This document shows positions 38,770 to 48,100 of a stretch of DNA of 64,000 nucleotides, piece by piece. Below the pieces are notes generated by a model. The model worked only from the letters and a program-made list of their open reading frames with translations. It was not told the origin of the DNA and did not search any database. Origin of the DNA: Nitrospirillum amazonense. GTDB taxonomy: Bacteria > Pseudomonadota > Alphaproteobacteria > Azospirillales > Azospirillaceae. Location of the stretch: assembly GCF_007828035.1 (NCBI RefSeq), contig NZ_VITV01000005.1, positions 434,001 to 498,000 of the forward strand, given 5' to 3'. Made by a program: the position numbers and the translations under genes. Positions within the stretch are counted from its first letter, which is position 1, and every line of letters starts with the position of its first letter.

Positions 38770-39657
38770 CTAATCTTCAAACAGCGCCTGTTCCTCTTTG
38801 AACAGGTTGATGAGGAAATCGGTCACCGTGCGGATGGCCGGTTCCTTGTCGTCCTGACGGCGCGTGACCAGCCATAGGGTGCGCGCCGGCGGCGGCGGGC
38901 CCAAAGGGCAGAGCACCAGGCCGGGTGCCATGCGGCCGTTGACATGCGGCAGCAGCGCGATACCGGCGCCGGCACGGGCGGCGGCGGCCTGCGCGAACTG
39001 GTTGCCGACGCGCACGGCGACGCGGGCGCGCGGAAAGTGCCGCGCCAGCCAGAGCGCCTCCGGCAGATGGCGGTTGGTTTCGTCGAAGCCGACGAAGGTG
39101 GGGGGCGCTCCCTCAGCCAGCCGCCGACACCAATCTTCCGTGGCATAAAAGCCGAAGGCCACGGCCACCATGGGCCGGGCGATGACGTCGCCATCCTGCG
39201 GGCGCGCCAGGCGCAGGGCGATGTCGGTCTCCCGCCGCTCCAGGCTCACAGCACGAATATTGGCGGCCACCTCGACATCCAGGCTGGTGTATCGCGCCGG
39301 CAGGCTGGCGAGACGGTCCACCAGGAAGCCTTGAGCCAAGCCTGGCGTGGTGTTGATGCGCACCAGCCCCCGGGGGCCCGCCTCGGCATCGCCCCGGCCC
39401 AGGGTGGCTGCGGCCGTTTCCATATCGGTGGCGGCGATCAGGGCCCGCTGGCCAGCCTGGCTCAGCGCATAGCCATCCGGCCGCCGTTCCACCAACCGCT
39501 CGCCCAGCGCCTGTTCCAGGGCCGCGACGCGGCGCGCCACCGTGGCGTGATTGACGGACAGGGCGCGCGCCGCCGCCGACAGGCTGCCGTGGCGGGCAAG
39601 GGCGATGAAGACGCGGACGTCTTCCCAATCGGGTGCTGTGCGAATTTGATCAGCCAT
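38770..39657 (-). CDS. LysR family transcriptional regulator
   Basis: This 295-residue regulator has an N-terminal winged helix-turn-helix (WEDVRVFIALARHGSLSAAARALSVNHATVARRVAALEQALGERLVERR, about 11-60) and a periplasmic-binding-like effector domain (GLVRINTTPGLAQGFLVDRLASL onwards). It is divergent from a metallo-hydrolase gene; the 82-base gap holds the inverted repeat GAGAAA-N9-TTTCTC. The usual model is activation of the divergent gene in response to a ligand. The effector is unknown. Confidence 0.92.
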   Translation of the reverse strand: MADQIRTAPDWEDVRVFIALARHGSLSAAARALSVNHATVARRVAALEQALGERLVERRPDGYALSQAGQRALIAATDMETAAATLGRGDAEAGPRGLVRINTTPGLAQGFLVDRLASLPARYTSLDVEVAANIRAVSLERRETDIALRLARPQDGDVIARPMVAVAFGFYATEDWCRRLAEGAPPTFVGFDETNRHLPEALWLARHFPRARVAVRVGNQFAQAAAARAGAGIALLPHVNGRMAPGLVLCPLGPPPPARTLWLVTRRQDDKEPAIRTVTDFLINLFKEEQALFED

Positions 39658-39660
39658 TGT

Positions 39661-39681
39661 GAGAAACTAGCGAATTTTCTC
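39661..39681. promoter_or_regulatory. Inverted repeat in the LysR/metallo-hydrolase intergenic region
   Basis: GAGAAA (39661-39666), nine bases, TTTCTC (39676-39681). The dyad overlaps the LysR start-proximal sequence and fits a LysR-type recognition site. Confidence 0.55.
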
Positions 39682-39739
39682 GCAGACTGCGACCGCCTAC
39701 CTCTGCCTCGTGCCGCGCGATTGCAGAGGAGACCTCGCG

Positions 39740-40516
39740 ATGACCCCTTCCGGCTTGATGCTGACCTTGATCGGGGGCCCCACCACCCTGATCGAGGTCG
39801 GCGGCTTCCGCCTGCTGACCGACCCCACGTTCGATCCGCCGGGCCTGTATCGCGAAACGCCGGTGCGCTTCGAGAAGACGTCGGGTCCGGCCCTGTCGCC
39901 GGCCGAGATCGGTCCACTGGATGCCGTGCTGCTCAGCCACGATCAGCATTTCGACAATCTGGACAACAGCGGTCGCGCCCTGCTGCCCACCGTGCCCATC
40001 ACCTACACCACCCCGGCCGGCGCCCATCGGTTGGGTGGCAACGCGGTGGGATTGGCGCCGTTCGAGACCCGCGAACTGTGGAGTGATGACGGCCGGCGCC
40101 TGTTCATCACCGCCACGCCGGCGCGGCACGGTCCCGTGGGGATCGAGCCCATTTCGGGCGATGTGGCCGGCTTTCTACTGGGGGTGGAGCGGCCGGGTGA
40201 TGCCCTCTACGTCACGGGCGACACCGTTTGGTATGAGGGCACGGCTGAGGTCGCGCATCGGTTCACGCCCAAGGTGGTGATGCTGTTCACCGGCGCCGCC
40301 GAGCCGCGAGGCCGCTTCCACATGACCATGGACAGCAACGACGCGTTGGAGGCGGCGCGGGCCTTCCCCGATTCCGCCCTGGTCGCCGTCCATAACGAGG
40401 GCTGGGTGCATTTCAAGGAAAGCGCTGCCCAGCTGGCAGCCACCTTCTCCACCTTGGGCGTCGCCGCCCGCCTGACGCCCCTGGAACGGGGTATCGCCAC
40501 CCGGTTCACGCTGTAA
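39740..40516 (+). CDS. MBL-fold metallo-hydrolase
   Basis: This 258-residue cytosolic protein has the metallo-beta-lactamase fold: LLTDPTFDPPG, LLSHDQHFDNLD (metal-binding loop), TPARHGP, LYVTGDTVWYEG and VAVHNEGWVHF. The first metal loop reads HDQHFDN rather than the textbook HxHxDH, but the same arrangement occurs in a described subgroup (SHDxHxDNLD). The substrate is unknown. The ATG at 39740 has GAGGAGA upstream; the in-frame ATG 30 bases earlier lacks one. Divergent from a LysR regulator that probably controls it. Confidence 0.9.
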   Translation: MTPSGLMLTLIGGPTTLIEVGGFRLLTDPTFDPPGLYRETPVRFEKTSGPALSPAEIGPLDAVLLSHDQHFDNLDNSGRALLPTVPITYTTPAGAHRLGGNAVGLAPFETRELWSDDGRRLFITATPARHGPVGIEPISGDVAGFLLGVERPGDALYVTGDTVWYEGTAEVAHRFTPKVVMLFTGAAEPRGRFHMTMDSNDALEAARAFPDSALVAVHNEGWVHFKESAAQLAATFSTLGVAARLTPLERGIATRFTL

Positions 40517-40565
40517 GCAGGGTCCCTTCCATATCGTGCTGACGACGTGACGGCGGGCAGCCGGC

Positions 40566-41597
40566 TCAGTTCCACACGCCCGCCAACTCCACCTCTTCCC
40601 CGCCCAGGCCGCGCTTGAAGGTGTTGATGCCTTCCACGTCCGGCGTCAGGCCGCCCAGGTCGAAGGCGACACGGCCTTGGGCCTTCAGTTCCAGGCAGGC
40701 CCGCCACAGCAGCAGGTGGTGGGCACGGGTGCGGCGGCCTTCCGGGCCGCTCCATCCCACCTGGTAGGTCGCGGCCACGCCGTGGCCGAAGATCAGCACG
40801 CCCGCCACTGGCTCGCCGTCCAACAGCGCGCGCAGGAGCAGCACGTCGCCGTCCTTGTGCATGGCGGTGCGCAGGCGGGTCAGCAGCTTGGTACTGGCGG
40901 CGCGGTACTTGCGCTCCTTACGGTCCGCCTCATGCTTTTCCAGCAGCCAGGGCAGGGTGGCGCCATCGCGGTCCACCTCCACCATCAGGCCCGATTTTTC
41001 GCCCTGGCGCAGCTTGTTGCGCCATTTGGGGTCCAGCCGTGCGCGCAAGGTCGCCTCATCCGGCGTCAGGTCCAGCCAGACGGTGCGGTAGCCGGGCCCG
41101 GGCTGATGACGCCAGCCGGCCCATGTCAGGGCCGTGGCGGCCAGCGGGCCGGCCGGTACCTCGGCGATGACACTGGGCCAGTGCAGCAGGCCCGTGGGGT
41201 AGGCCTGGCGCAACAGGCGATAGGCCACGCCCACGATGCCCCAGTCCTGTGCCTCCGGCACCAGCAGGGGACCCCGGTGGATCTTGGCGACGCGCACAGC
41301 CCGGGCCAGCCGCTTCTCCAACACCAGCACCAGGCCGATGGGCTGGCCATCCCGCTCGAAGATGCCCAGGCGCGGCTTCCATCCCTCCACCGTCATCATG
41401 GCGGTGGCGTAGCCGAAGCACTGCGTCAGGCTGCTGCGCGGCACTCGCTTCAGCAAGGCGTTCCATTCGCTGATGCGGGCGCCGTCCCAGCGCAGGGTGA
41501 CGTTGGGCGCCGCGCCCGACGCCTTGGGTTCCGGCTTGGGCGCGGGCGTCACCGGGGGCGGGACTTTGGATTTTTTGACAGGGGTGGATTTGGCCAC
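40566..41597 (-). CDS. FemAB-like / GNAT-fold acyltransferase
   Basis: The protein is about 343 residues from GTG 41597. It carries a Pro/Lys-rich N-terminal stretch (VPPPVTPAPKPEPKASG) and a FemAB/GNAT-type tandem fold: LTQCFGYATAMMTVEGWKPRLGIFERDGQPIGLVLVLEKR, then WLDLTPDEATLRARLDPKWRNKLRQGEKSGLMVEV and HHLLLWRACLELKAQGRVAFDLGGLTPDVEGINTFKRGLGG. This matches the peptidoglycan-bridge/FemAB-type proteins of Gram-negatives, whose acyl acceptor is unclear. The start is uncertain because the ORF extends to 41663. It is divergent from epmA, an aminoacyl-transfer enzyme, with about 70 bases between starts. Confidence 0.82.
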   Translation of the reverse strand: MAKSTPVKKSKVPPPVTPAPKPEPKASGAAPNVTLRWDGARISEWNALLKRVPRSSLTQCFGYATAMMTVEGWKPRLGIFERDGQPIGLVLVLEKRLARAVRVAKIHRGPLLVPEAQDWGIVGVAYRLLRQAYPTGLLHWPSVIAEVPAGPLAATALTWAGWRHQPGPGYRTVWLDLTPDEATLRARLDPKWRNKLRQGEKSGLMVEVDRDGATLPWLLEKHEADRKERKYRAASTKLLTRLRTAMHKDGDVLLLRALLDGEPVAGVLIFGHGVAATYQVGWSGPEGRRTRAHHLLLWRACLELKAQGRVAFDLGGLTPDVEGINTFKRGLGGEEVELAGVWN

Positions 41598-41668
41598 GGG
41601 ACTCGACAGCGGCAGGTTGGAACGGTATGCCGCCCAGCATATCGCTTGTCGTGGAAGGACCACCAGCC

Positions 41669-42724
41669 ATGAAGACCCCGACCCAGCCCTGGTGGCACCC
41701 CGATCGCATGGCCCGGCGCGCCACCAACCTGAAGGCGCGCGGCGCCATGACCCGCGCCCTGCGCCGCTGGTTCGAGGATGGGGGCTTTGAGGAGGTGGAG
41801 ACGCCGGCCCTGCAGGTGTCCCCGGGGCTGGAGCCGCATCTCATGGCCTTCGCCACCGAACTGGTGGGCAGCCATCCCGACGACCGGTTGACCCTGCGCC
41901 TGCACACAAGCCCCGAATTCACCATGAAGAAGCTGCTGGTGGCGGGCCTGCCGCGCATCTTCCAGCTGGCGCATGTCTACAGGAATGGCGAGCGCTCCCC
42001 CACCCACAGCCCGGAATTCACCATGCTGGAGTGGTACCGGGTGGGTGCCGGTTACCGCGACCTGATGGACGATTGCATCGGCCTGACCCGGGTGCTATGC
42101 GCCGCCGCTGGCGTCGATGTCCTGCGCCGGGGCGACCTCACCTGCGATCCGCATGCGGAGTGGGAGGTGCTGACGGTGCAGGAGGCGTTCCGGCGCCATG
42201 TCGGCATCGACCTGCTGGCGACGGCGCCAGACCCCGCCCGGCCCGACGTGGCCCTGCTGGCCCAGGCGGCGGAGGCCGTGGGCATCCACGCCCATGACGG
42301 CGACAGCTGGGAGGACCTGTTCTTCCGCATCAGCCTGGACCGCATCGAACCGCATCTGGGCATGGGGCGGCCGACCTTCCTGACCGACTACCCCGTCTCC
42401 ATGGCCGCCCTGTCGCGGCCCAAGCCGGAGGATGGCCGGGTGGCGGAGCGGTTTGAGCTGTACGCCTGCGGCGTGGAGCTGGCCAACGCCTTCGGCGAGC
42501 TGACGGACCCGGCTGTACAGAAGGCTCGTTTCGAAGCCGATATGGATTTGAAGCAGGCGTTGTATGGTGAACGCTACCCCGTCGACGCTGATTTCCTGGC
42601 GGCCCTGGAGTTCGGCCTGCCCGACTGCGCCGGCATCGCGCTGGGCTTCGACCGCCTGGTCATGCTGGCCACCAACGCGGCCGCCATCGACGACGTGCTG
42701 TGGGCGCCGGTGGCCTTGCCGTGA
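41669..42724 (+). CDS. epmA: EF-P beta-lysine ligase EpmA (GenX/PoxA)
   Basis: This 351-residue class II lysyl-tRNA-synthetase paralogue lacks the N-terminal anticodon-binding domain. Motif 2 is visible as FQLAHVYRNGERSPTHSPEFTMLEWYR, motif 3 as ALGFDRLVML with the catalytic Arg. It joins (R)-beta-lysine to the Lys of EF-P; that Lys is present in the efp of this window (Lys33). EpmB, which makes beta-lysine, is not in the window. Start ATG 41669 is after GGAAGGA. The lack of an anticodon domain and the EpmA length make a true LysS unlikely. Confidence 0.92.
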   Translation: MKTPTQPWWHPDRMARRATNLKARGAMTRALRRWFEDGGFEEVETPALQVSPGLEPHLMAFATELVGSHPDDRLTLRLHTSPEFTMKKLLVAGLPRIFQLAHVYRNGERSPTHSPEFTMLEWYRVGAGYRDLMDDCIGLTRVLCAAAGVDVLRRGDLTCDPHAEWEVLTVQEAFRRHVGIDLLATAPDPARPDVALLAQAAEAVGIHAHDGDSWEDLFFRISLDRIEPHLGMGRPTFLTDYPVSMAALSRPKPEDGRVAERFELYACGVELANAFGELTDPAVQKARFEADMDLKQALYGERYPVDADFLAALEFGLPDCAGIALGFDRLVMLATNAAAIDDVLWAPVALP

Positions 42725-42789
42725 GGTGATTCGACTCGTTGGCGGGGCTGGCGTAAAATTACTGAATGGCGTGAGCAATGGAGGCGGTT

Positions 42790-43047
42790 GTGGATATTGC
42801 GATCAAAGAAGCCGAGGCTCAGCTTACTGACTTGGTGAACAAGGCTGTGGCGGGGGAGGATGTGGTGCTTACCCGTCAAGGCCAGGCGCTCGTCAGGCTG
42901 GTGCCGGTCACGCCTCCGCTCACCAAGGCGCAACAACATGCCCTGACGTTGGAGATTATTGCTGAGGCCCGCGCCAACCCTGTCAGCGGGCCCAACTCCG
43001 TGCGCAGCCAGGATTTTCTTTACGGCGATGATGGCTTGCCGGCATGA
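42790..43047 (+). CDS. Phd/YefM-family antitoxin
   Basis: This 85-residue antitoxin begins MDIAIKEAEAQLTDLVNKAVAGEDVVLTRQGQALVRLVPV, the prevent-host-death fold that binds DNA as a dimer, followed by a C-terminal toxin-binding region (PNSVRSQDFLYGDDGLPA). The GTG at 42790 has GGAGG five bases upstream and gives the family N-terminus; an ATG 12 bases earlier is possible. The stop overlaps vapC by four bases (ATGA). Expected to repress its own operon and neutralise the PIN toxin. Confidence 0.9.
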   Translation: MDIAIKEAEAQLTDLVNKAVAGEDVVLTRQGQALVRLVPVTPPLTKAQQHALTLEIIAEARANPVSGPNSVRSQDFLYGDDGLPA

Positions 43048-43433
43048 CGACCATCGTCGTCGACACCTCCGCGATTATCGAGATCGCCTTGGGCGACCCT
43101 CTGGCCTTGGAATGCGCTGAGTGTTTGCATCGGGCGGATGGCGTCTTCATCAGTGTGGGAACACTGGTTGAAACGTTGATCGTCGGTCGGAGGCGGGGTG
43201 TCGGGGGGCGTGTGGATCGATTGCTGCAGGGCTGGCGGCTGACCGAAGTGCCTGTGACATCGGACGGGGCTCGGAAGGCTGCCGAGGCTTATGATCATTG
43301 GGGGCGGGGTATTCATCCCGCTTCGTTGAACATGGGCGATTGTTACGCCTATGCCCTGGCGAAGGAGATGAACCTGCCGCTACTCTTCGTCGGCGACGAC
43401 TTTTCCAAGACTGACGAACACCCGGCGCTGTAG
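43044..43433 (+). CDS. vapC: VapC-type PIN-domain toxin
   Basis: This 129-residue PIN-domain ribonuclease has the acidic metal-binding quartet visible: D7 (VVDTSA), E43 (LVETLI), D99 (NMGDCYAYAL) and D117 (FVGDDFSKTD). VapC toxins cleave tRNA or rRNA and block translation until neutralised. It overlaps its antitoxin gene by four bases. The stop codon sits in the loop of a 17-bp hairpin shared with convergent thiE. Confidence 0.93.
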   Translation: MTTIVVDTSAIIEIALGDPLALECAECLHRADGVFISVGTLVETLIVGRRRGVGGRVDRLLQGWRLTEVPVTSDGARKAAEAYDHWGRGIHPASLNMGDCYAYALAKEMNLPLLFVGDDFSKTDEHPAL

Positions 43434-43450
43434 GCGCCGGGTGTTCGTCA
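43412..43450. terminator. Bidirectional 17-bp hairpin containing vapC and thiE stop codons
   Basis: TGACGAACACCCGGCGC (43412-43428) pairs perfectly with GCGCCGGGTGTTCGTCA (43434-43450); the loop TGTAG contains the vapC stop. The TCA end of the right arm is the thiE stop on the minus strand. There is no U-tract. Confidence 0.7.
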
Positions 43451-44077
43451 CGCCTCGGCGATGGCCTTGTTGAAGGCCCGCACCGCCGCACCCGGCCCTT
43501 CGGGATGATGCCAGACGGAGGAGACCACCGCCAGGAAGTCGGCGCCGGCGCGCACCAGGTCGCCGCAGTTGTCCGGCGTGATGCCGCCGATGGCGACGCA
43601 GGGGATTTCCATCATCTCCTGCCACCAGGTCAGCAGGTCGGGCGTGGCCCGATGCTCCGTTTCCTTGGTGCCCGTTGGGAAGAAGGCGCCGAAAGCGACG
43701 TAGTCCGCCCCGTCCTCGCCCGCCACCATGGCCAAGTGCCGGCTGTCGTGACAGGTGACGCCGACGATGGCGTCGGCGCCCATGATCTTCCGCGTCTCGC
43801 GATAGGGTGTGTCGGTCTGCCCGACATGCACGCCGTCGCAGCCCGTTTCCCGGGCCAGGCGGGGATGGTCGTTCAGGATGAAGGCGACCTCGCGGCTTTG
43901 CGCTACCGGGCGCAGCACGTCGATGGCGCGACGTACGGTGTCGTCGTCCACATCCTTCAGGCGCAGCTGGACGCAGGCGACGTCGCCCGCGTCCAGGGCC
44001 GCGGCCAATTGAATGGCGAACGCCGCCGGCTCCAGGGCCGGCGGCGTCACCAGGTACAGACGGCAATCAGCCTTCAA
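43448..44077 (-). CDS. thiE: Thiamine phosphate synthase
   Basis: This TIM-barrel enzyme of about 209 residues joins HMP-pyrophosphate and thiazole phosphate to make thiamine phosphate. Motifs: [52 protein letters not shown] (pyrophosphate/Mg binding), [10 protein letters not shown] and [31 protein letters not shown]. The TTG start at 44077 has AAGGA eight bases upstream, taken from the end of the aldolase gene, so translation is coupled. The full-length reading from 44242 overlaps the aldolase gene and is not used. Follows fba in an operon; the end hairpin is shared with vapC. Confidence 0.9.
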   Translation of the reverse strand: MKADCRLYLVTPPALEPAAFAIQLAAALDAGDVACVQLRLKDVDDDTVRRAIDVLRPVAQSREVAFILNDHPRLARETGCDGVHVGQTDTPYRETRKIMGADAIVGVTCHDSRHLAMVAGEDGADYVAFGAFFPTGTKETEHRATPDLLTWWQEMMEIPCVAIGGITPDNCGDLVRAGADFLAVVSSVWHHPEGPGAAVRAFNKAIAEA

Positions 44078-44081
44078 AAAC

Positions 44082-45011
44082 TTATTCCTTGCCCTGGTAG
44101 ATGCGAACGATCCGGTCCAGCAGGGCCAGCGCGTCCTCACGGCTGCGCTGGAAGCTGTTGCGGCCGATGATGGACCCGTTGCCGCCGCCGTCACGGATGG
44201 CGCGGGCGTCGTCGAACACCGCGTCCTCACCCTTGGCGGCACCGCCGGAGAAGACCACCAGGCGCTTGCCGTTGAAGGCCGAGCGCATGACGTCGGCCAC
44301 GCGCTCGGCCTGGGTCGACCGGGCGATGCCCTTGGCCTCGTAGACCTTCTTGGACTCCTTGTTGCCCAGGTGGTCGGTGGCCAGCTTCACCTTGATGATG
44401 TGGGCGCCCAGCAATGCCGCCATGTGGGCGGCATAGGTGCTGATGTCGATCGCCAGTTCGGCGTCCTTGTCCAGATCACCGCCGCGCGGGTAGGACCACA
44501 GCACGGTGGCCAGGCCGCAGGCCTTGGCCTCGGCCGACAGTTCGCGGAACTCCTCGAACTGGTCGAACATGGCGTCGGAGCCGGGGTAGATGGTGAAGCC
44601 GATGGCGGAGCAGCCCAGGCGCAGGGCGTCGGCCACGGTGGCGGTCACCGCCTGGTCCGGTGCGTCGCCGCCGCGCGACAGGCTGTTGGAGCTGTTCATC
44701 TTCAGGATGGTGGGGATGGCGCCCGCGAAGGTGGCAGCACCCTGCTCCAGCATGCCCAGGGGGGCGGCGTAGGCGTTCAGGCCGGCGTCGATGGCCAGCT
44801 GGAAATGGTAGTGCGGGTCGTAGGCCGGCGGGTTTGGCGCGAAGCTGCGCGCGGGACCATGCTCAAAGCCCTGGTCGACGGGCAGGATGACCATCTTGCC
44901 GGTGCCGCCCAGGCGGCCTTCCATCAGGATGCGGGCCAGGTTGGCCTTGGTGCCGGGATTGTCGCTCTCGTACCAGGAAAGGATTTCCTTAACGCGGCGG
45001 GTCAGCTTCAT
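44082..45011 (-). CDS. fba: Class I fructose-bisphosphate aldolase
   Basis: This 309-residue DhnA/FbaB-type class I aldolase has [58 protein letters not shown] (Schiff-base Lys in IKVK) and [35 protein letters not shown] (phosphate binding). It cleaves fructose 1,6-bisphosphate to dihydroxyacetone phosphate and glyceraldehyde 3-phosphate without metal. Start ATG 45011 gives the usual length; an upstream in-frame extension to 45209 overlaps the GGDEF gene. It forms part of the tkt-gap-...-fba-thiE block. Confidence 0.94.
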   Translation of the reverse strand: MKLTRRVKEILSWYESDNPGTKANLARILMEGRLGGTGKMVILPVDQGFEHGPARSFAPNPPAYDPHYHFQLAIDAGLNAYAAPLGMLEQGAATFAGAIPTILKMNSSNSLSRGGDAPDQAVTATVADALRLGCSAIGFTIYPGSDAMFDQFEEFRELSAEAKACGLATVLWSYPRGGDLDKDAELAIDISTYAAHMAALLGAHIIKVKLATDHLGNKESKKVYEAKGIARSTQAERVADVMRSAFNGKRLVVFSGGAAKGEDAVFDDARAIRDGGGNGSIIGRNSFQRSREDALALLDRIVRIYQGKE

Positions 45012-45186
45012 GGTTACGGTATCCCCGAGTCTGTTTTGAGTGTTTGTGTTTATTGTACGCGTGATGCCGGGTTGATATCCCAGCATCGGGTGCTTGGCAA
45101 TCTGCCCCAGGGTCGGGGCGAGATCATGGCAGATTTCCGCCAAAAGCGACGCGGGACTAGTGATCTTCCTGGGGCTGGGCGTCGCG

Positions 45187-48100
45187 TTATTGCCGGTTGC
45201 CATCGACATAGGCCGCCACCCGGTCGCGACCAGCGCGCTTGGCGGCGTACAGGCCGTGGTCGGCCCGGTCCAACAGCTCTTTCAGCGGCAGGGTGGGCGG
45301 GGCGGCGGCCACGCCGATGCTGACCGTCACGGCGACGACGCCCGCCCCCTCGATGTCATAGGGCGTATCGCCCACGGCGCGGCGCAGCCGCTCCGCCACC
45401 GCCAGGGCCGTCGTCTCGTCCACGTCCGGCATGAACAGCGCCAGTTCCTCCCCGCCCAGCCGGGCGAAGACGTCGGTCTTGCGCAGCAGGGCGCGGATGC
45501 GGGCCACCACGGCCAGCAGCACCTCGTCGCCCGCGCTGTGACCCAGCGTGTCGTTCACCTGCTTGAAGTGGTCGATGTCCATCATCAGCAGCGCGGCGGG
45601 CGTGTCCATCGGCCGGGCCAGGGTCAGCGCCGCCTCCGCCAATTCCATGAAATGGCGGCGGTTGTGGATTTCCGTCAGCGGGTCGCGGTTGGCTAGGTCC
45701 TTCAGCCGCTCGTTGGCGGCCAGCAGATCCCGGGTCTGGCGGGCCACCTGCTCCTCCAGCACGGCGCGGCGGCGGCGCAGGTAGGCGGTGCGGACCTGCA
45801 CCAGGGCCACGACGCCGCCCAGCGCCAGCGCGACGGCGGCCAGCTTGGCCCACAGCGTCTGCCACCAGGCGGGCTGCACCTCGATGGACAGCGTCACGGG
45901 CGTGGACCAATCGCCCGCCCGGTTGCCCGCCTTGACCATCAGGCTGTAACGGCCCGGCGGCAGGTTGGTGTAGGCCGCCATGCGCTGCGTGGCGTCGGCG
46001 TCGGTCCAAGTCTCGTCGAAGCCGCGCAACTGGTAGGCGTATCGCATTTCCTCGGGGGCCGTGTAGTCCAGGGCGGCGAAGGAGATCTCCACGCTGCGGT
46101 CGCCGGGGGCGAGGCGGATGGGTGCCGGTGCCGCCATGGTCCCGACGGGCACGGGATGGCCGGCGACGCGCACGGCGGTGAAGACCACCGGCGGAGGCGC
46201 GCCATGCGGTTTGTAGCCATCGGGGTGCACCACCGTCGCGCCGCCGCCGCCGCCGAAGATCAGGCTGCCGTCGGGCAGGGCGGCGCCGGAATGGATCCAA
46301 TAGGCGGGAATGGCGACGCCGTCGGCCCGCCCCAATGCCCGGGTGGCCCAGGTGTCGGGATCGATGATGGCCAGGCCGTCGGCCGTGCTGGCCCACACCC
46401 GGCCGCCGCCGTCCATCAGAAGGGTCCCGATATTGTCGTTGGGCAGGCCGTCGGCCATGGTCAGGCGCCGGAAGACGCCGCGGGGATGGTCCGTGTCCGC
46501 CGGCCGCTCCAGCACGCCGATGCCCCCACCCAGGGTTCCCAGCCACAACCGGCCGTGGCGATCGACCAGCAGAGTGGTGATCAGATCCGCCGGCAGGGAG
46601 CGGGGGTCGGACGGGTCGTGCAGATAATGGCTGAAGGCGCCGGTGACCCCATCCATGCGATCCAGGCCGTGCCGGGTGCCCACCCACAGTCCGCCGGCGC
46701 CATCCGGCAGCATGACGTTGACGCTGTCGTCGACCAGCGAGGCCGGGTCGTCAGGGCTATGCCGGAACACCTTGGCTTCGCCCGTGGCGGGGGTGTAGCG
46801 CACCAGGGGGCCGGCGGCGAACCACAGGACGCCGCCCTCCGCCAGGCCGTAGATCATGGGGCTGACGACTTGGCCGGGGAAGGGATGCTGTTCCAGCCGG
46901 CCGCTGCGGGGATCATGGCGGAACAGGGCGCGCCCCGCGCCAGCCCCCAGCCAGACCCCGCCATCCGGGGCGCCGGTGATGCTGACGACACCACCCGCCG
47001 GCAGGTCGGCCACGCGGGGCAGCGGCGTGACCGCGCCGACAACCGGATCCAGCAGAGCGGCGCCGTGATCCTTAAAGCCCATCCAGGCCCGGCCGTCGGG
47101 GGTGGTGGTGATGCCCAGGACGTTCGCGTCGGGCAGGCCGCCCGCGCTTGAGTCGGGCAGCAGGGTGTCAACGGCGTCGATGCGCAGGTCTGTGCGGCTG
47201 ACACCCATGTTGGTGGCCGCCCACAGCAACCCCGTGCGGTCACGCATCAACGCGTGGACGCTGTCGTCCCCCAGGCTGGTGGGGGTCAGGGGATTATGGC
47301 GCAGGGTGCGCAGCGCGCCGGTGGCGGCGTCGATGATGGTGATGCCGCCGGCCACCCGGCCCACCCAGATTTCGCCCGGCCGCCCCTCGGTCAGGCAGAA
47401 CACCAGCGGACCGCCCAGGGCCTGGGGGTTGGCCTCCGGCACCAGGCGGGCGGCCTCCCAGGTGGTGGCGGAGACGGGCAGCACCCGGCCCAGGCCGGAG
47501 CGTACGGTGGCGAACCATACCCGTCCGGCGCTGTCCTGTGTCAGGGCGATGACCTCGTCCGTCACCGCCTGGCCATGGGCGTCCAACAGGGGGACGGCGG
47601 TGAAGGCGGCGGCGCCGGGTTCCCGGCGCATCAGGCCGGTGACGGTACTGACCCATAGGCTGCCGTCACTGGTGCGTAGTAGGGCGCGGACGCGATCGCC
47701 GGGGGCCGAGGTGGCGTCCCCGGCTCGGTGCGCCTCCCGCGTCACCGTGCCGGCGGCATCCACATGTTCCAACCCCGAGTTGGTGCCGGCCCACACGCCG
47801 TCGCCGCCATCACTGACCATGCTCAGCACGCCGCCGCGCGCGGGCAGGCCCGCCGGTTCCGGAAACTCCTGGAACTGCCCCGTGGCGGGATCATAGCGCG
47901 CGATGCTGCCGGTGGCGGTGGACACCCACAGCCGGCCGCCGGCGGCGGGAACCAGGGCGGTGATGACGTTGCCTGGCAGGCTGCCGGCTGTGCCGTCCTG
48001 GTGTTGGAAGGTGCGGAAGCGGTAGCCGTCATAGCGGGACAGGCCGCCTTGCGTCCCCACCCAGATGAAGCCGTCGCTGTCCTGCGCCAGGGCCATGGCG

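Noticed and set aside
39740-40516. Catalytically dead MBL protein because the loop reads HDQHFDN
   Set aside because: The SHDxHxDNLD arrangement occurs in a recognised MBL subgroup and the other metal motifs (ARHG, TGDT) are present, so loss of activity cannot be claimed.
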